Made by a program: the position numbers and the translations under genes. Below the pieces are notes generated by a model that was not told where the DNA came from, ran no database searches, and was given only the letters and a program-made list of their open reading frames with translations. A stretch of DNA of 64,000 nucleotides from Azolla caroliniana. Lineage: Eukaryota > Polypodiophyta. Each line of letters starts with the position of its first letter. Positions within the stretch are counted from its first letter, which is position 1. Below, one piece after another: positions 1 through 10,539 of the stretch. The stretch lies in the NCBI GenBank assembly GCA_043228905.1, contig JBHGNT010000004.1:9796001-9860000 (forward strand), written 5' to 3'.

Positions 1-44
1 AACCCCATCTTACACAACCGGTGCGTGATCTTCGCATTCCAAGC

Positions 45-806
45 TCAGGGGGCTTGCTTAAGGCCATAAAGGGACTTCTTCAGCCGGCATACCGCCGACT
101 TGTTCATCTCCGTCTGGAAACCGAGGGGTTGTATCATAAAGACCTCTTCTTCAAGATCTCCTTGAAGAAATGCATTCTTCACATCCATCTGGTGAAGATG
201 CCACCCCCTTGCCGCTGCAACCGCCAGCACCACACGAACCATCGTCATCTTCGCTACCGGAGCGAAGGTCTCATCGTAGTCGATTCCGTGGGTCTATGCG
301 TATCCCTTCGCCACTAATCGGGCCTTGTACTGGTTAACTGAACCGTCAGCATTGTACTTTACCTTGTACACCCACTTGCATCCGATCGGTTTACTGTGAC
401 GGGGAGGGTCAACTAGGTCCCATGTATCGTTGGCATCAAGTGCCCGCATCTCTTCTTCCATAGTGGCACGCCAATGTGCGTCCTTTCCCGCTTCTACGTA
501 GTTCTCTGGCTCACGCACATTCGCCACCTTGGTCATGTATGCATAGTGATGCACCATGTACTCATTGTATCTGTACCGCTTAATAGGTTCCTTCTGGTGG
601 GTTGACCGGCCTAACCTACCGTTACCCGGTTTGATGCCCTTCTTGGTCGGTTCGGTCTTTGATGCCGAAGAACCGTCATTTTCCTTTCTAGAGTTGGATC
701 CGCTTCGATCCGACTCATCAATACCAGTTCCATAATCCAGCATCTTCTTCTTCCCCTTCTCTTTGCTCGTGAACCATCTCCTCGGTTCCTTGCGCGGGGA
801 GAGCAC
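45..806 (-). pseudogene. A1 reverse transcriptase N-terminal half
   Basis: The minus-strand frame 806 to 294 starts in the Ser/Lys-rich linker after integrase and enters the RT with WRATMEEEMRALDANDTWDL, CKWVYKVKYNADGS and ARLVAKGYA. A frame change near 295 leads into the frame 248 to 45, which holds [16 protein letters not shown] and [14 protein letters not shown]. These are standard Ty1-copia RT motifs (RVT_2 family). The YVDD box would lie left of the window. The frameshift makes it a pseudogene in its present form. Confidence 0.85.
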
Positions 807-941
807 GGCAGAGTCTTCACTACTCGCTGGTTCTTCTTACGACTGGTCGGATTGACCTAGTCTCTCCTTCGGCCCACTCAACTGAAACGATTCCGGACTC
901 TCTTCTTGAGTCTCAGATTCATCATCTTCTAACTGGACCGG

Positions 942-1692
942 TTAAGGCTCACTAGCCTCATCCTCCGATATCAGGTCGGGGTCAGAAGTCGGAGCTGGTA
1001 AGGCATACCATGATGCGGCTAACTTAGACCTGCTTCGTCCGGGGGTTATAACACTTATACGCCTTTTGCTCATGTGAGTAGCCGACGAGGATGCACTTCT
1101 CCGATTTTGCATCCAGCTTCCTCCGCTTCTCATCCGGCACATGCACATATGCTATGTTGGTGAAAAATGACAGCGTATTCTCCCTCGTACATACTGTTGT
1201 CCGGAAAGCTCGGAACTTAGACGCTAGGCCGCCAAGACAGACCTATACCATCTCGTCTTCCTCTACAGTAACGTTGATAGAGGCAAGCGAGTCACAGATC
1301 TCTTTGATTCGGGTCGTGTAATCAGCCACCGACATGTTCTTCTGTCGGACATTGCTCAACTCCTGTCGGAGTTGCAGCTTTCGGGTTGTGGTGCTTGTGG
1401 CGAACACCTTCTTCAGGTTTCCCCAAGCCTCTTTCGGCGTCCCGGCATCTCGGACGTGGCTTAGTAGCTGGTCTGCCACACTGGATGCAAAGCAGTACAT
1501 CACTCTACTTGCCGATTGTTCCCACACCGGGAAGTCCTTGTGTGCCGCATCAGGTGCTGTGTCGTTAGGTCTATCGACATAGCTCTAGTAACCATGCCCA
1601 AGCAGGTACTGGTGTATCTTGTATGACCAAGATGCGTAGTTGGATCTATCACGCTTCTCCACCGGAAGCGAGCTAGCCATTCCTCTATCCAT
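942..1692 (-). pseudogene. A1 gag fragment fused to integrase C-terminal scrap
   Basis: The likely start codon is at 1,692 (protein begins MDRGMASSLPVEK). The gag domain (UBN2/DUF4219 type) shows NYASWSYKIHQYLLGHGY, then after a break TPKEAWGNLKKVFATSTTTR and QLRQELSNVRQKNMSVADYT. Near 1,180 the gag frame meets integrase C-terminal text (VHVPDEKRRKLDAKSEKCIL, CYNPRTKQV). The zinc knuckle, protease and integrase core are therefore deleted. In A2 the same gag continues into a zinc knuckle, which shows what was lost. Confidence 0.8.
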
Positions 1693-1775
1693 TGTTTTTT
1701 TTTTTTTGTTCTTTACAAAGGTTAGGTTTTCTTCTTGCGAAAGCGAATGTTGGCTGTAGAGGTTCACAACCCTTG

Positions 1776-1788
1776 CGCTCTGATACCA
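1776..1788 (-). promoter_or_regulatory. A1 primer-binding site
   Basis: Plus strand reads CGCTCTGATACCA, which is TGGTATCAGAGCG on the element strand. This is the usual plant copia site for initiator Met-tRNA priming. It abuts the LTR end at 1,789. Confidence 0.9.
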
Positions 1789-2210
1789 TGTAAAAACAAA
1801 TAGCCTGCGGAAGCAATGAAAAAACAGAAAACAGAGAACAAGTTTAATGGAGAGCTTAACAGTACGCGGGAGCGACAAAGAGAGAGAACAAGAATCTCTA
1901 TTCAAAAATTATATCAACGCTCTGTACATCGTAGGTGTTCAACGAGCACTTTTATACAGGTCCATACGGATTGACAGAAGTACGATGTACTTCAATGCTC
2001 CCTCGAGCGTCTGACACTAACTACGAGAGTAATAACTCCCTAGTAGTCTAGCTACTACTAGGCTTCCGGTTACTGATGGATCCGGCTAACTAGCTCCCCA
2101 ACTCACCGGCTCTTTTGCGCACTGGGTGCTCACCGACTCACTGATCCGTCTCGCTCACCGGCTCAGGCTTATCCAGTCGATCTAGCTCCAATTGAGCTTT
2201 CCGCTCAACA
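1789..2210 (-). repeat. A1 5' LTR
   Basis: Starts TGTAAAAACAAATAGCC and ends CCGCTCAACA on the plus strand, so it is TG...CA on both strands. The part near 1,795-1,930 (purine-rich tract, TTCCGCA-type end) matches the LTR ends of A2 at 28,050-28,428 and 47,540-47,993. The U3 part is diverged. To the right F1 integrase resumes at 2,211. Confidence 0.75.
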
Positions 2211-2987
2211 CCAACACACCTAGAACGACATATTACATCTTGTAACAAAACTTTACATACAACTCTAGTTGTTTTTTGTCGTAGTGGTCTTCCTTCTACT
2301 TGGTTTGTAAGGTGTTCTCTTGCTAGTACAAAATATCGCATTTAACCTTCCCCAAGTGGCATTGTCACTAGCTCGACCATCCATTTATAATGCATTGATG
2401 ATGAATATGTTGCCATCTCGATACCAAATAGTTGAATACCTCTGACAGACCTCACTGGTTTCCACAAATTTCGTTACATCTTTATACATATGTAGCCACC
2501 AATACTCTTCTTTCAACTTCTTAGATGTCGTCCATATGTTACTATGTCCTGCCCACAAATATCATGGAATTCAATAATTAATTTTGTCTTAATGTCATCC
2601 TTAAAAATGTCTCGAAGAGGATTTTTGGTTGGTCTTTTTAGACTCCTCCATAAATGCCCTTCATGTAAAAAAAAACTCGAATGCCCATCTTTGAAATTCA
2701 TTTAATTGGTTATTCGACCATGATGGGTTGGCTTCTTCTGTCTTTAGAAAATTTCCTATTTCTAACCATTGACCTTCATACTCCGTGTCTTTGAACATTA
2801 TGCTTACATTAAACTCATCATGAGGCTTAATAGATACTTGATGAGCAACTTGATGGCTTGTAGTTGCCCAATTATTATCTTCAGCTTGCATCACCTTTTC
2901 ATTTATGAACCTTGCTCTTGACAGCATATCTGCGATTGGGTTCTCTTTGCCCTTTATTAATGTATGCAATCCACCGAAACATTGCAA
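2211..2987 (-). pseudogene. F1 RNase H end and integrase fragment
   Basis: The minus frame from 2,987 begins at the end of RNase H (GKENPIADMLSRARF, matching GKDNVVADMLSRAQF in F) and runs through the linker before integrase (YEGQWLEIGNFLK). After a frame break, 2,640-2,500 gives the integrase zinc region, and 2,341-2,215 gives RYFVLAREHLTNQVEGRPL, matching YLVLAREDLINQVEGRAL in F. The catalytic core beyond this is removed by the A1 insertion. Confidence 0.75.
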
Positions 2988-3233
2988 TATCTAGTGTCGT
3001 GCAACTTGCTATCATTCTAATGTTTCAACCACTACATCTGCTCCGATCAAGTAATCTTTATCTGTTTTTAATGCATCAAGCAAGCCCCACAATTCTTGTT
3101 TCACTTGTGCATAATTTCTTTGTCTTTCATTTAATATCTTAGGTCCAAACCATATAGCATATCGATGTTGGTATTCATCTTCTTGGTTGATAACCCAACC
3201 GATCCCAATTGGGCTAGTATCAACTGGAGCTTT

Positions 3234-3693
3234 TTATAATGCTTCTTTCGATTGTTGAACAATGTGTGTATGTTCATTAGTCCAAATAAACTTCCTCCCT
3301 TTTCTTAAAAGTTGGTAGAGAGGATCTGATACATATGCAAAGTGTGGTAACCAAATATGATAAAACACACATGCACCTAAAAATCTTCTCACCTTTGTTA
3401 CCGATTCACAAACCTCCTTCATATTTTGTATTGCGTTAATTTTGATCGGTGAAGGCTTCCTGCCATACCAGCCACACATATGACCAACTATCAGAACTTC
3501 GTTCTTCACAAAGCTTGACTTTGTTCCTAATAGTGTCAAATGAACCTGCTCAAGCTTATTTAAAATACTTTCACAATCATTAATGTGATACATCACAAAC
3601 TTTCTACAACCATTTCCAACCATAGTCTCATCTTTCTCTCTTTCTAAGCATCCCTTAAAAGGAATATCGTCTAAAAATGGCATAGTTACCTTT
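3234..3693 (-). pseudogene. F1 reverse transcriptase C-terminal half and RNase H start
   Basis: Starts at MPFLDDIPFKGC, the RT catalytic box in which FLDD replaces the usual YVDD or YLDD. It continues with VRRFLGACVFYHIWLPHF and DPLYQLLRKGRKFIW, conserved in F (22,174-22,910) and F2 (60,101-60,676). RNase H follows toward 2,990 in broken frames. The N-terminal RT half of the same gene lies at 7,441-8,123, beyond the H insertion. Confidence 0.85.
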
Positions 3694-3698
3694 GGGAT
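3694..3698. other. Target duplication GGGAT, left copy, for H
   Basis: GGGAT directly before the H left LTR. The same five bases follow the right LTR at 7,441-7,445, as expected for Ty1-copia integration. Confidence 0.9.
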
Positions 3699-4067
3699 TG
3701 TAAAGAATCGGATATGATTCTTGTGAAGTGGAAGAGATATGAGTTATGTGTGTGTATGAGAGAGAGAGACAAGGAATAAGACACAGAGAATACGCAAGGT
3801 AAAAGTATATTAACAAAGGAGAAGACTGAACCTCATACAAGGTGGGAGGAGGGTGCTTTATATAGTCACCCTCTCTAACTACAAGACTCATGGAGCATGG
3901 GGAATGTGAAAGCTCATAAGTTATGTGTCATAGAATATGATTCTATGACTCGTACTAAATGCTAGAATACAAAGTGGTGACTTAATGGTGACTCTTGACC
4001 GTTGGAGTGTCTATTCACTCTCAAGGTGAGTTCACACACTAAACCAAGTTGAGCTTGATTCTCAACA
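3699..4067 (-). repeat. H 3' LTR
   Basis: TGTAAAGAATCGG...TTCTCAACA. It contains a GA-rich tract and CTTTATATAG, and matches the right LTR closely. Confidence 0.93.
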
Positions 4068-4080
4068 CGCCCCCTCAAGC
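4068..4080 (-). promoter_or_regulatory. H polypurine tract
   Basis: Plus strand CGCCCCCTCAAGC is GCTTGAGGGGGCG on the element strand, directly before the LTR start TGTTGAGAATC. This is the plus-strand primer site for reverse transcription. Confidence 0.85.
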
Positions 4081-4296
4081 TCAAGTCGGGTCGGTTTTAG
4101 ACGGTATCCGAAATCCGCTTCAACTTGCGTTCTGGAGTCCGCGTCGACTCGCATTTATGCAGAGCTGCGGAATCCGTGCTCCAGCTTGCGTTGTGCATAG
4201 TTGTGAAGGTTGTGCTTCAGCTTGCGTCTTTCTTCATGGCTTTGCGTGGTAGATCGACTCTTCGCGGCTTCGTTGCGTGGTTGCGTAATCCACGCG

Positions 4297-4947
4297 TTAT
4301 TGTGTAATATCTTCAGTACTCCCCCTCAAGATTGGCAGGTCAGGGATCGTCAATCTGAGATCGGTCATGAATTGCCACAGCTTGTCGGCTCCTAAGGCTT
4401 TAGTGAAGATGTCGGCCGTTTGAAGATTTGTGCTAATGTGTTGTAGGTCGACATCGCCAGCAAGAACGCGCTCTCGGATGAAGTGATAGTGCACTTCGAT
4501 GTGCTTTGTCCGCACGTGGAACACCGGGTTCCGAGCCAGATAGATACTGCTCATGTTGTCACAGTAAAGGGAGGTCGGATCCTTCATGGGTATGCACAGA
4601 TCCTTCAAAATCCTCTTGAGCCATACGGCTTCACACGCAGCTACGGTTGTGCCCCTGTATTCTGCCTCCGTACTAGAAAGAGGGACAGTCGGCTGCTTTT
4701 TGCTACTCCAGGATATTGCTCCGATGCCGAGGGAGGAAACAAATCCGGAGGTTGACCTTCTATCGCCTTTGTAGCCGGCCCAATCGGCGTCTGTGTACCC
4801 CTTGAGTTGTATTGGCATTGCGGTCTTGTAGAGGATGCCGTAATCCATTGTGCCGCTCACATATCGTAGAACTCGCTTAGTGCTACTTCGAGGATGTGCC
4901 AATTTTTGCGCTCGGCTACTCCGTTTTGTTGCGGAGTGTGTCGGCAA
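4297..4947 (-). pseudogene. H RNase H domain joined to integrase scrap
   Basis: Copia RNase H: TDADWAGYKGDRRSTSGFV, SSTEAEYRGTTVAACEAVW, YCDNMSSIYLARNPVFH, TKHIEVHYHFIRERVL and QTADIFTK, ending before the polypurine tract. Just upstream (about 4,915) the sequence switches to the integrase NGVAERKN region in another frame. The integrase C-terminus and the whole RT were therefore lost in one deletion. Confidence 0.85.
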
Positions 4948-5077
4948 GTGAATTCTCGCCGAATTCCTTCCTTTCGGAGATACGCCGTGAAATCATCTAA
5001 GAAGTACTCCTTGCCACCATCCGATCGAAGGCATCATAATGTCGGCCCGTGGCTTTCTCGACTTCATTCTTGAAATT

Positions 5078-6898
5078 TTAGAAGTGTCCGAACACTTCGC
5101 TCTTTTGCCGCCTCGGGTAGATCCAAGTGTGCCTAGAAAAGTCGTCGATGAAGAGCACGTAATATCGGCATCCGCTGAATGTAGCCGTCTGCGCCGGTCC
5201 CCATACGTCGAAATGGACTACGTTGAGTAGACCTTTGCTCACGTTCTGCTCTTTCGGGAATGGGTGTCGGTGTTGCTTGCCGAATTGGCACGCTTCGCAA
5301 ACACCTTCAATCTCCTTCTCTTTGAATGTTGGGAGTCCGATGACGAATCCTTTCGATTTCATTGCTTTGAGCTTTAGGAGATTTATATGTCCAATCCGCT
5401 TGTGCCATAACTCTATGTCAGAGTCAGCTTTCATGCCCTTTGCGAACATGGCCGATTTCATCTCGTGTGAGTCGAGAATGAACATTCGCCCCTCTCTTTG
5501 TCCGCGTGCGATGAGTCGGCCCTCTTTTTCAATGAAGCAACAACCTTGATTAAATCGAACTTGCATCCCTTGCTCTACAATTTGGCCGACGGAGACCAAA
5601 TTCTTCGTAATGGTCGGTACATGCAAAACATTTTTAATGTAATTTTTCTTACCTTCTTTTCCGAACGGAACATTGCCGATGTGCCAAATCGGGTGTGTAC
5701 TGTCGTCTCCGGTTTCGACATAGCCGGGTCGGTCCAACTCTCGAAGTTCTCGGAACCATTCTTGATGCAATGTCATATGGTTCGAGGCACCGGAATCGAC
5801 GAACCATACGTCTTCCGGACCGGAGGCACTAGTTGAGGTAGAGGCCGACATAGAGTTTGCTCTATGTTTCATCATGAACATTCCGCCACGGTCGGAGTTG
5901 TGTGCATACATTCCACCACGATCTTCGTAGTCGGAGTTGTGCCTGTACATTCCGCCACGGTCGGAGTTGTGTGCATACATTCCGCCACGATCTTCGTAGT
6001 TGGAGTTGTGCGCGTAATTCGTGAGTTGTCGGCTTGTGGAAGCCGATTCACGCATCTTCTTTTGGCACTCTTCTTCGTGGTGGCCAAGCTTTCCACAATA
6101 TCCACATTCGGTTGCGTTTTGACGGTTCGGGCCCGAGTGAAAGCTCCCCCTTCTTGCGAAGGTTCCTCGTTGGCTTCCGTTTTGCGGCCAAAATTGGGAG
6201 TTGTTATCGTAGGTCGGACCTCGTCCGCCTTGTCCTTGGCCGAATCGGCCTCTCGACCATCCGCATCCTCTTCCTCCATTCGAGTGCGTGTAGAGCATGT
6301 GGCCTTCCGACTCATTGCTCCTTGTACGCACGTGGTTTTCTTCGACCAATAGCATTGATTGGAGCTCAAAGAAGGAGGGAGATTTCTCCCATGCTAGAAC
6401 GGCGGTTCGCATTGCGCTGAACCGTGGTGCGAAGCCACCGAGGCATATTTGAACCATCTCATCATCATCGATATTTACGGTTATTGAGCCGAGCCAATCG
6501 CAAAGCTCCTTGATCTTCGAGGTGTATGTCGTAATGGACATGTCCCTTTGTTGAATGTTGTTCAACTCTTGGCGGAGTTGAAGCTTCCTCGCGGTCGTGT
6601 TGGCGGCGAAAATCTTTCGTAGATTTTCCCATGCCTCCTTTGGCGTCTTGGCTTCATGAATGTAGCCGAGCATGTGATCGTGAACACATGTCGCCAAGCA
6701 ATCCATCACGCGGCTTGCGGCTTGCTCCCATGTCACGTATCCGGGAGCTGCTTCCGCGGGTCGGTCTTCATGTGCTGCTTTGATGTAGCTTCAATAGCCT
6801 TGTCCGACAAGGTATTGGTGCATCTTGTACTCCCAAGATGCGAAGTTGTTTCGATCCAACTTCTTGGTATGGAGAGCACTCCCCATTTGAGTATTCAT
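5078..6898 (-). pseudogene. H gag-protease-integrase polyprotein, broken
   Basis: The start codon is at 6,898 (MNTQMGSALHTKKLD). A TGA at 6,791-6,793 interrupts gag just after LVGQGY, and from 6,736 the frame is open for about 550 codons. In order: gag (EAWENLRKIFAANTTARKLQ), a Gly/Arg-rich stretch, zinc knuckle CGYCGKLGHHEEEC, an imperfect repeat of NSDRGGMY/YEDRGGMY units (5,880-6,017), protease VWFVDSGASNHMT, pre-integrase LWHKRIGHINLL with CEACQFGKQ, and integrase HFDVWGPAQTATF and FIDDFSRHTWIY. Frame shifts follow from 5,078 toward the junction at 4,915. Confidence 0.88.
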
Positions 6899-7050
6899 TA
6901 TGTCGATTCTTCTTCTTCTTCTTCTTCTTCTCTCTTCGAATGCAAGCTATGTAGCGAAGCTACAATAGCGATGAGCGGGTTATTGGTCGTCGGCGTGGAG
7001 CACAACACACGATCATGATGAGGTGAATGGGCTAGATCGAGCTACCAAAT

Positions 7051-7063
7051 CGCTCTGATACCA
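7051..7063 (-). promoter_or_regulatory. H primer-binding site
   Basis: Plus CGCTCTGATACCA (element strand TGGTATCAGAGCG), one base from the LTR start at 7,065. Met-tRNA type. Confidence 0.9.
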
Positions 7064-7064
7064 A

Positions 7065-7440
7065 TGTAAAGAATCGGATATGATTCTTGTGAAGCGGAAG
7101 AGATATGAGTTATGTGCGTGTATGAGAGAGAGAGACAAGGAATAAGACACAGAGAATACGCAAGGTAAAAGTATATTAACAAAGGAGAAGACTGAACCTC
7201 ATACAAGGTGGGAGGAGGGTGCTTTATATAGTCACCCTCTCTCTTTATTAACTACAAGACTCGTGGAGCATGGGGAATGTGAAAGCTAATAAGTTATGTG
7301 TCATAGAATATGATTCTATGACTCATACTAAATGCTAGAATACAAAATGGTGACTTAATGGTGACTCTTGACCGTTGGAGTGTCTATTCACTCTCAAGGT
7401 GAGTTCACATACTAGACCAAGTTGAGCTTGATTCTCAATA
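7065..7440 (-). repeat. H 5' LTR
   Basis: TGTAAAGAATCGG...TTCTCAATA. The outer end is TA where the left LTR has CA. It contains the TATA-like CTTTATATAGTC. GGGAT follows at 7,441. Confidence 0.92.
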
Positions 7441-8123
7441 GGGATGTACTCATGTAGAACTTTGTTCATTGCTTTCATCATATGAGCAACTGAATCTGTC
7501 GCACCTTGAGGTAGAGTGCACATTCGAACCAATCCAATTGCTGTTTTCATTGTTGTGATATTGCGACTATCAATTGCTAGCTGAAATTGGTCATATCTTG
7601 AATATAGGTCTCCCATAGAGTAAATAGCTCTCCCAACAAAAGCTTCTAAAAATTCATCAACGATCAGTCCAATTCCTTCATTTGAGATTGTGACTTTGTT
7701 GATTGGTTGTAGATCTTGAATAAATCTTAGAGAGCCATCTTTCTTTGGAACAGTGAACCAACAGTTGGAATGTTGTGCGTTGGAAGGCTCTAAAATCTTT
7801 ATCTTGACTTAATCCTTTAGCAGCTCCAACAACTGAAGCAATCGAGCTCTCCGTACTGCAATAGGTTTAAAATTCCAAGGAATATGAGGGATAGTAAATA
7901 TTACCATTGGCATCACCACGTTTGGATCTACACAACCAATCTCCTCATATTTGAATGTAAACGTTTTCGCATGCCTAAAGATCATTTCTTTGAAAGTCGA
8001 GATATCTGATTGCAGAAGAAATTCATCCCCTCCAATTCTCAAGTTATTTATTGTCTCCGAAGTGGAGTGATGTCCGATCTTATGTATTAGTCGAAGCATA
8101 GGCTCGGTTGTTGCTGCCTTCAT
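7441..8123 (-). pseudogene. F1 reverse transcriptase N-terminal half
   Basis: Frames from 8,123 down to 7,441 show KTFTFKYEEIGCVDPNVV, MVIFTIPHIPWNFKPIAV and, after breaks, YDQFQLAIDSRNITTM and MCTLPQGATDSVAHMMKAMN. F at 21,600-22,170 carries the same blocks (METGCVDPKIVEPMVI, YDQFQLSVESRDITTM). The next residues, MPFLDDIP, continue at 3,683 across H, which proves one gene was split. Confidence 0.85.
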
Positions 8124-8439
8124 CTTCTCTTCGTTACCAATAGGTAATGGTACTACAACAGGTTTGACCTTTTTATCTAATGTTTTGTATTTTTTATTAC
8201 ATAAACTTTCTACTTCTTCATATTTACAATTATACCTATCAATCTCGTATTACATATCAATTGAGTTTACATGTATCTTTTTAACACTCTCATCATCCTC
8301 TTTCAAATACATTTCTAACTCTTCTATAGTATTTGCAAAAGAAATTTCTTCCATAACACTTTGAATCTGCTCTTCCATTTCAAGTACTCCATTACCTTTC
8401 AATGCTTGTTGAAACAAATTAGCATTCTTTTTCAAGTTC

Positions 8440-9180
8440 CTCTTGCAGTCCTACATCCTAGTCACACATATAGCACCACTTTCAGAAACATGAAATGACT
8501 TATTCATATGTTGTAATGCCCCACATCAAGGTCTTTTAATAATGGGACTATTGCAATCCTCATTTGCAACAGTCCTAGTCAAAAACCTAATTATTAAAAT
8601 TGTCAGAGTCTTTCGGTATCGAATGATCACGAAGCTCTTGCTTGTTCCTCTCATGATTTGGGCGAAATGTCATAAACTATTCCGTTCGTCGTCCATCTTG
8701 GTTGCGGATCTTTGCATAGGCAGAACCATTGTCGAGGACTTTGGTCTCCATCCGTACCATTGTGATGTATGGTTGCCCCAAGATTATTGGATAGGTAGAT
8801 CCTTCTTGCACAAAGAAATGTTGATCTACCTCTATATCACCAATAATAACCTTTACATTTGGGCATGCACCAAATAAATCTTCACTGACTGATGTGGCTA
8901 CTTTTACTCACCAACCATGCTGAGTATACATTAGCCATCTACCTTTCTTGTAAAAATCAGCACTCATTATAATTATTTCAGAACCATGATCAATAAGTGC
9001 CATCACCGGGTCTGGAACATTTCCAATCTTCACATGATGCTAAGTAGTGGCTCTTGCGCAACATTTGTGAGAGTAGTGCCTTCTTGTATATGTTGAACTT
9101 ATCATTGAGGTTGATGCATGCTGAGAGTCAACAATGATATTGTTCGACTCGTTGCTCACCATTTCATATCCACCCTTGGA
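8440..9180 (-). pseudogene. F1 aspartic protease, Asp-His-Gly type
   Basis: The RC of 8,880-9,010 gives ALIDHGSEIIIMSADFYKKG and, after a stop, a further match to GACPNVKV...DIEVDQHFFVQ and YPIILGQPYIT (8,700-8,860). F2 has LIDHRSKINLISMDFYEKG, GACPNVRVKVRDVEIDQHFF and HPVILGEPYIM at 59,138-59,458. The usual D-S/T-G triplet is replaced by D-H-G. Several stops show it is inactive here. Confidence 0.75.
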
Positions 9181-9555
9181 TTTGTCTCTTTAACCTGCTC
9201 ATTTACTTGCTTCTGTCTTCGCACAAATATCAATTATTTCATTCTGAAATTCCTTTTTTGCAATACCTAATACTTCTCTTAGTGTAAATTCTACTCGACT
9301 ATCTAGTATTCTTGTTTCTAAAATTTTCTTTAATCTGTATCCTTTTCAATATGAAACATTAATTTGAATGAAGGACCAGATTTACCTTTATCGACTTTTG
9401 CGTCCATCTCTTTTTTCTTTTGCTTTCTCTTGTTTAATGCTTCTTTGTAAGGCCAATCTCATCATTCGGCTTTTCCTTTTTTCTTCCATTATCACTTCAT
9501 GGTCTCGGTGTTTTGCCATCTGAGCATAGATTGTCATAGCATCTATCGGAACATC

Positions 9556-10530
9556 CTATCCAGTATTTTTCCTTACAAAATCTCTGGCAACACGAAGGTC
9601 TTCCATCTTCAGCTTTTGCTTTAGTGTGAAACTTACAACCTTCTCCCAAAGTGATGATCGACATGGCCTGTCATCAAGACACATTCCTGTTGTTGCCGAG
9701 TAGTACATTGCAGAAGCCTTTTCTGCTTCAACTTCTTCAAACTTAACCTTAACACCACCATCACCAAAGTTCATTGTAAGTGGACTTCTATTTTCAGTTA
9801 AGAAAATGTTACCATTTTTCCAATTGACCAAGTCTCGATTTTCGATGTCTTTATCTTCCGCACAATCACGGAATCAAAGTTCGAGACCATCACACCACAT
9901 GCATCGAGGTCTAAATGGTTCCCTTGACCTTGAAGTCTAACCATTCTCAAGCTTTGCCACTTTAATTGTTTAATCTTTCATACTTTGTACTAAATCATCA
10001 AGCAAAGACTCACTCTTAGTTTCGATCATTTCTCGTGGTTGATGGACCATTTTGTGTGATGGTTTTCGACCAAGTCTTTGAACTTCAATGTTTTGCTCAA
10101 GTCGATTTGTGATTCCCACATGTGGTATTTGTAGCATTGCACCATTCCTTTGCATTCTTTTCATAAATTTATTAAAAGCATTTGTTACCCCATTCCAATT
10201 TGCAGTTATACCATCCTCGGTATTTGGTACTTCAAGCATAAATTCCAATTCTTTTCTATATCTCTTGTCAACTGCCTACAAAAATAAAGCCATATTTTAC
10301 CAAGACAAAGAATTTCTTTCTTTTGGCTTTTATTGTCCATACAATCTATCAAACTCTTTTTTCATGTCAACTACAGATAATGCTTTATTTTCTTTTATGT
10401 CAACTACAGATAGTAACGCGAGAGAAATCTTCACGGTGTCGTGAAGATTTTCGGCTATGGTGTGAAAATTATGTGGTAGTGAAGTATGAGAAGGAAGAAG
10501 AGAAAAATAAAACTGTGAGATATCCCACAA
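9556..10530 (-). pseudogene. F1 gag with degenerate zinc knuckle
   Basis: The fragments 10,530-10,330, 10,248-9,970 and 9,831-9,556 make up a broken gag. The region near 9,900 reads RCMWCDG with a second Cys-containing part in another frame (RDCAEDKD). It corresponds to RRCIWCDSTEHDRRDC in F, with Leu where His is expected. ENRDLVNWKNGNI then matches the block after the knuckle in F (LQRDLIYYEGNRI). Frameshifts are frequent. Confidence 0.65.
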
Positions 10531-10539
10531 CTAAGCTAT

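Larger units (their letters stand above)
1..2210 (-). mobile_element. Copia A1, 5' part of a degenerate Ty1-copia element
   Basis: Minus-strand Ty1-copia element whose 3' half lies beyond the left edge. In transcription order it shows an LTR (2,210 to 1,789), a Met-tRNA primer site, a gag fragment, a short integrase C-terminal piece and an RT start. It interrupts the integrase of gypsy F1, whose frame is readable up to about 2,215. It belongs to the same family as A2 (gag and LTR alike). Protease and most of integrase are missing: gag runs straight into integrase C-terminal sequence near 1,180. It is a non-autonomous remnant. Confidence 0.85.
3699..7440 (-). mobile_element. Copia H, complete but internally deleted, both LTRs and target duplication
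   Basis: Minus-strand Ty1-copia element bounded by LTRs 3,699-4,067 and 7,065-7,440 and by GGGAT. By eye the LTRs differ by about nine substitutions and one 7-base indel, so insertion is fairly recent. The inside has a Met-tRNA primer site, gag-protease-integrase in nearly one frame, then a deletion from the integrase catalytic region to RNase H, so RT is absent. It sits inside F1 RT and cannot move on its own. Confidence 0.92.
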
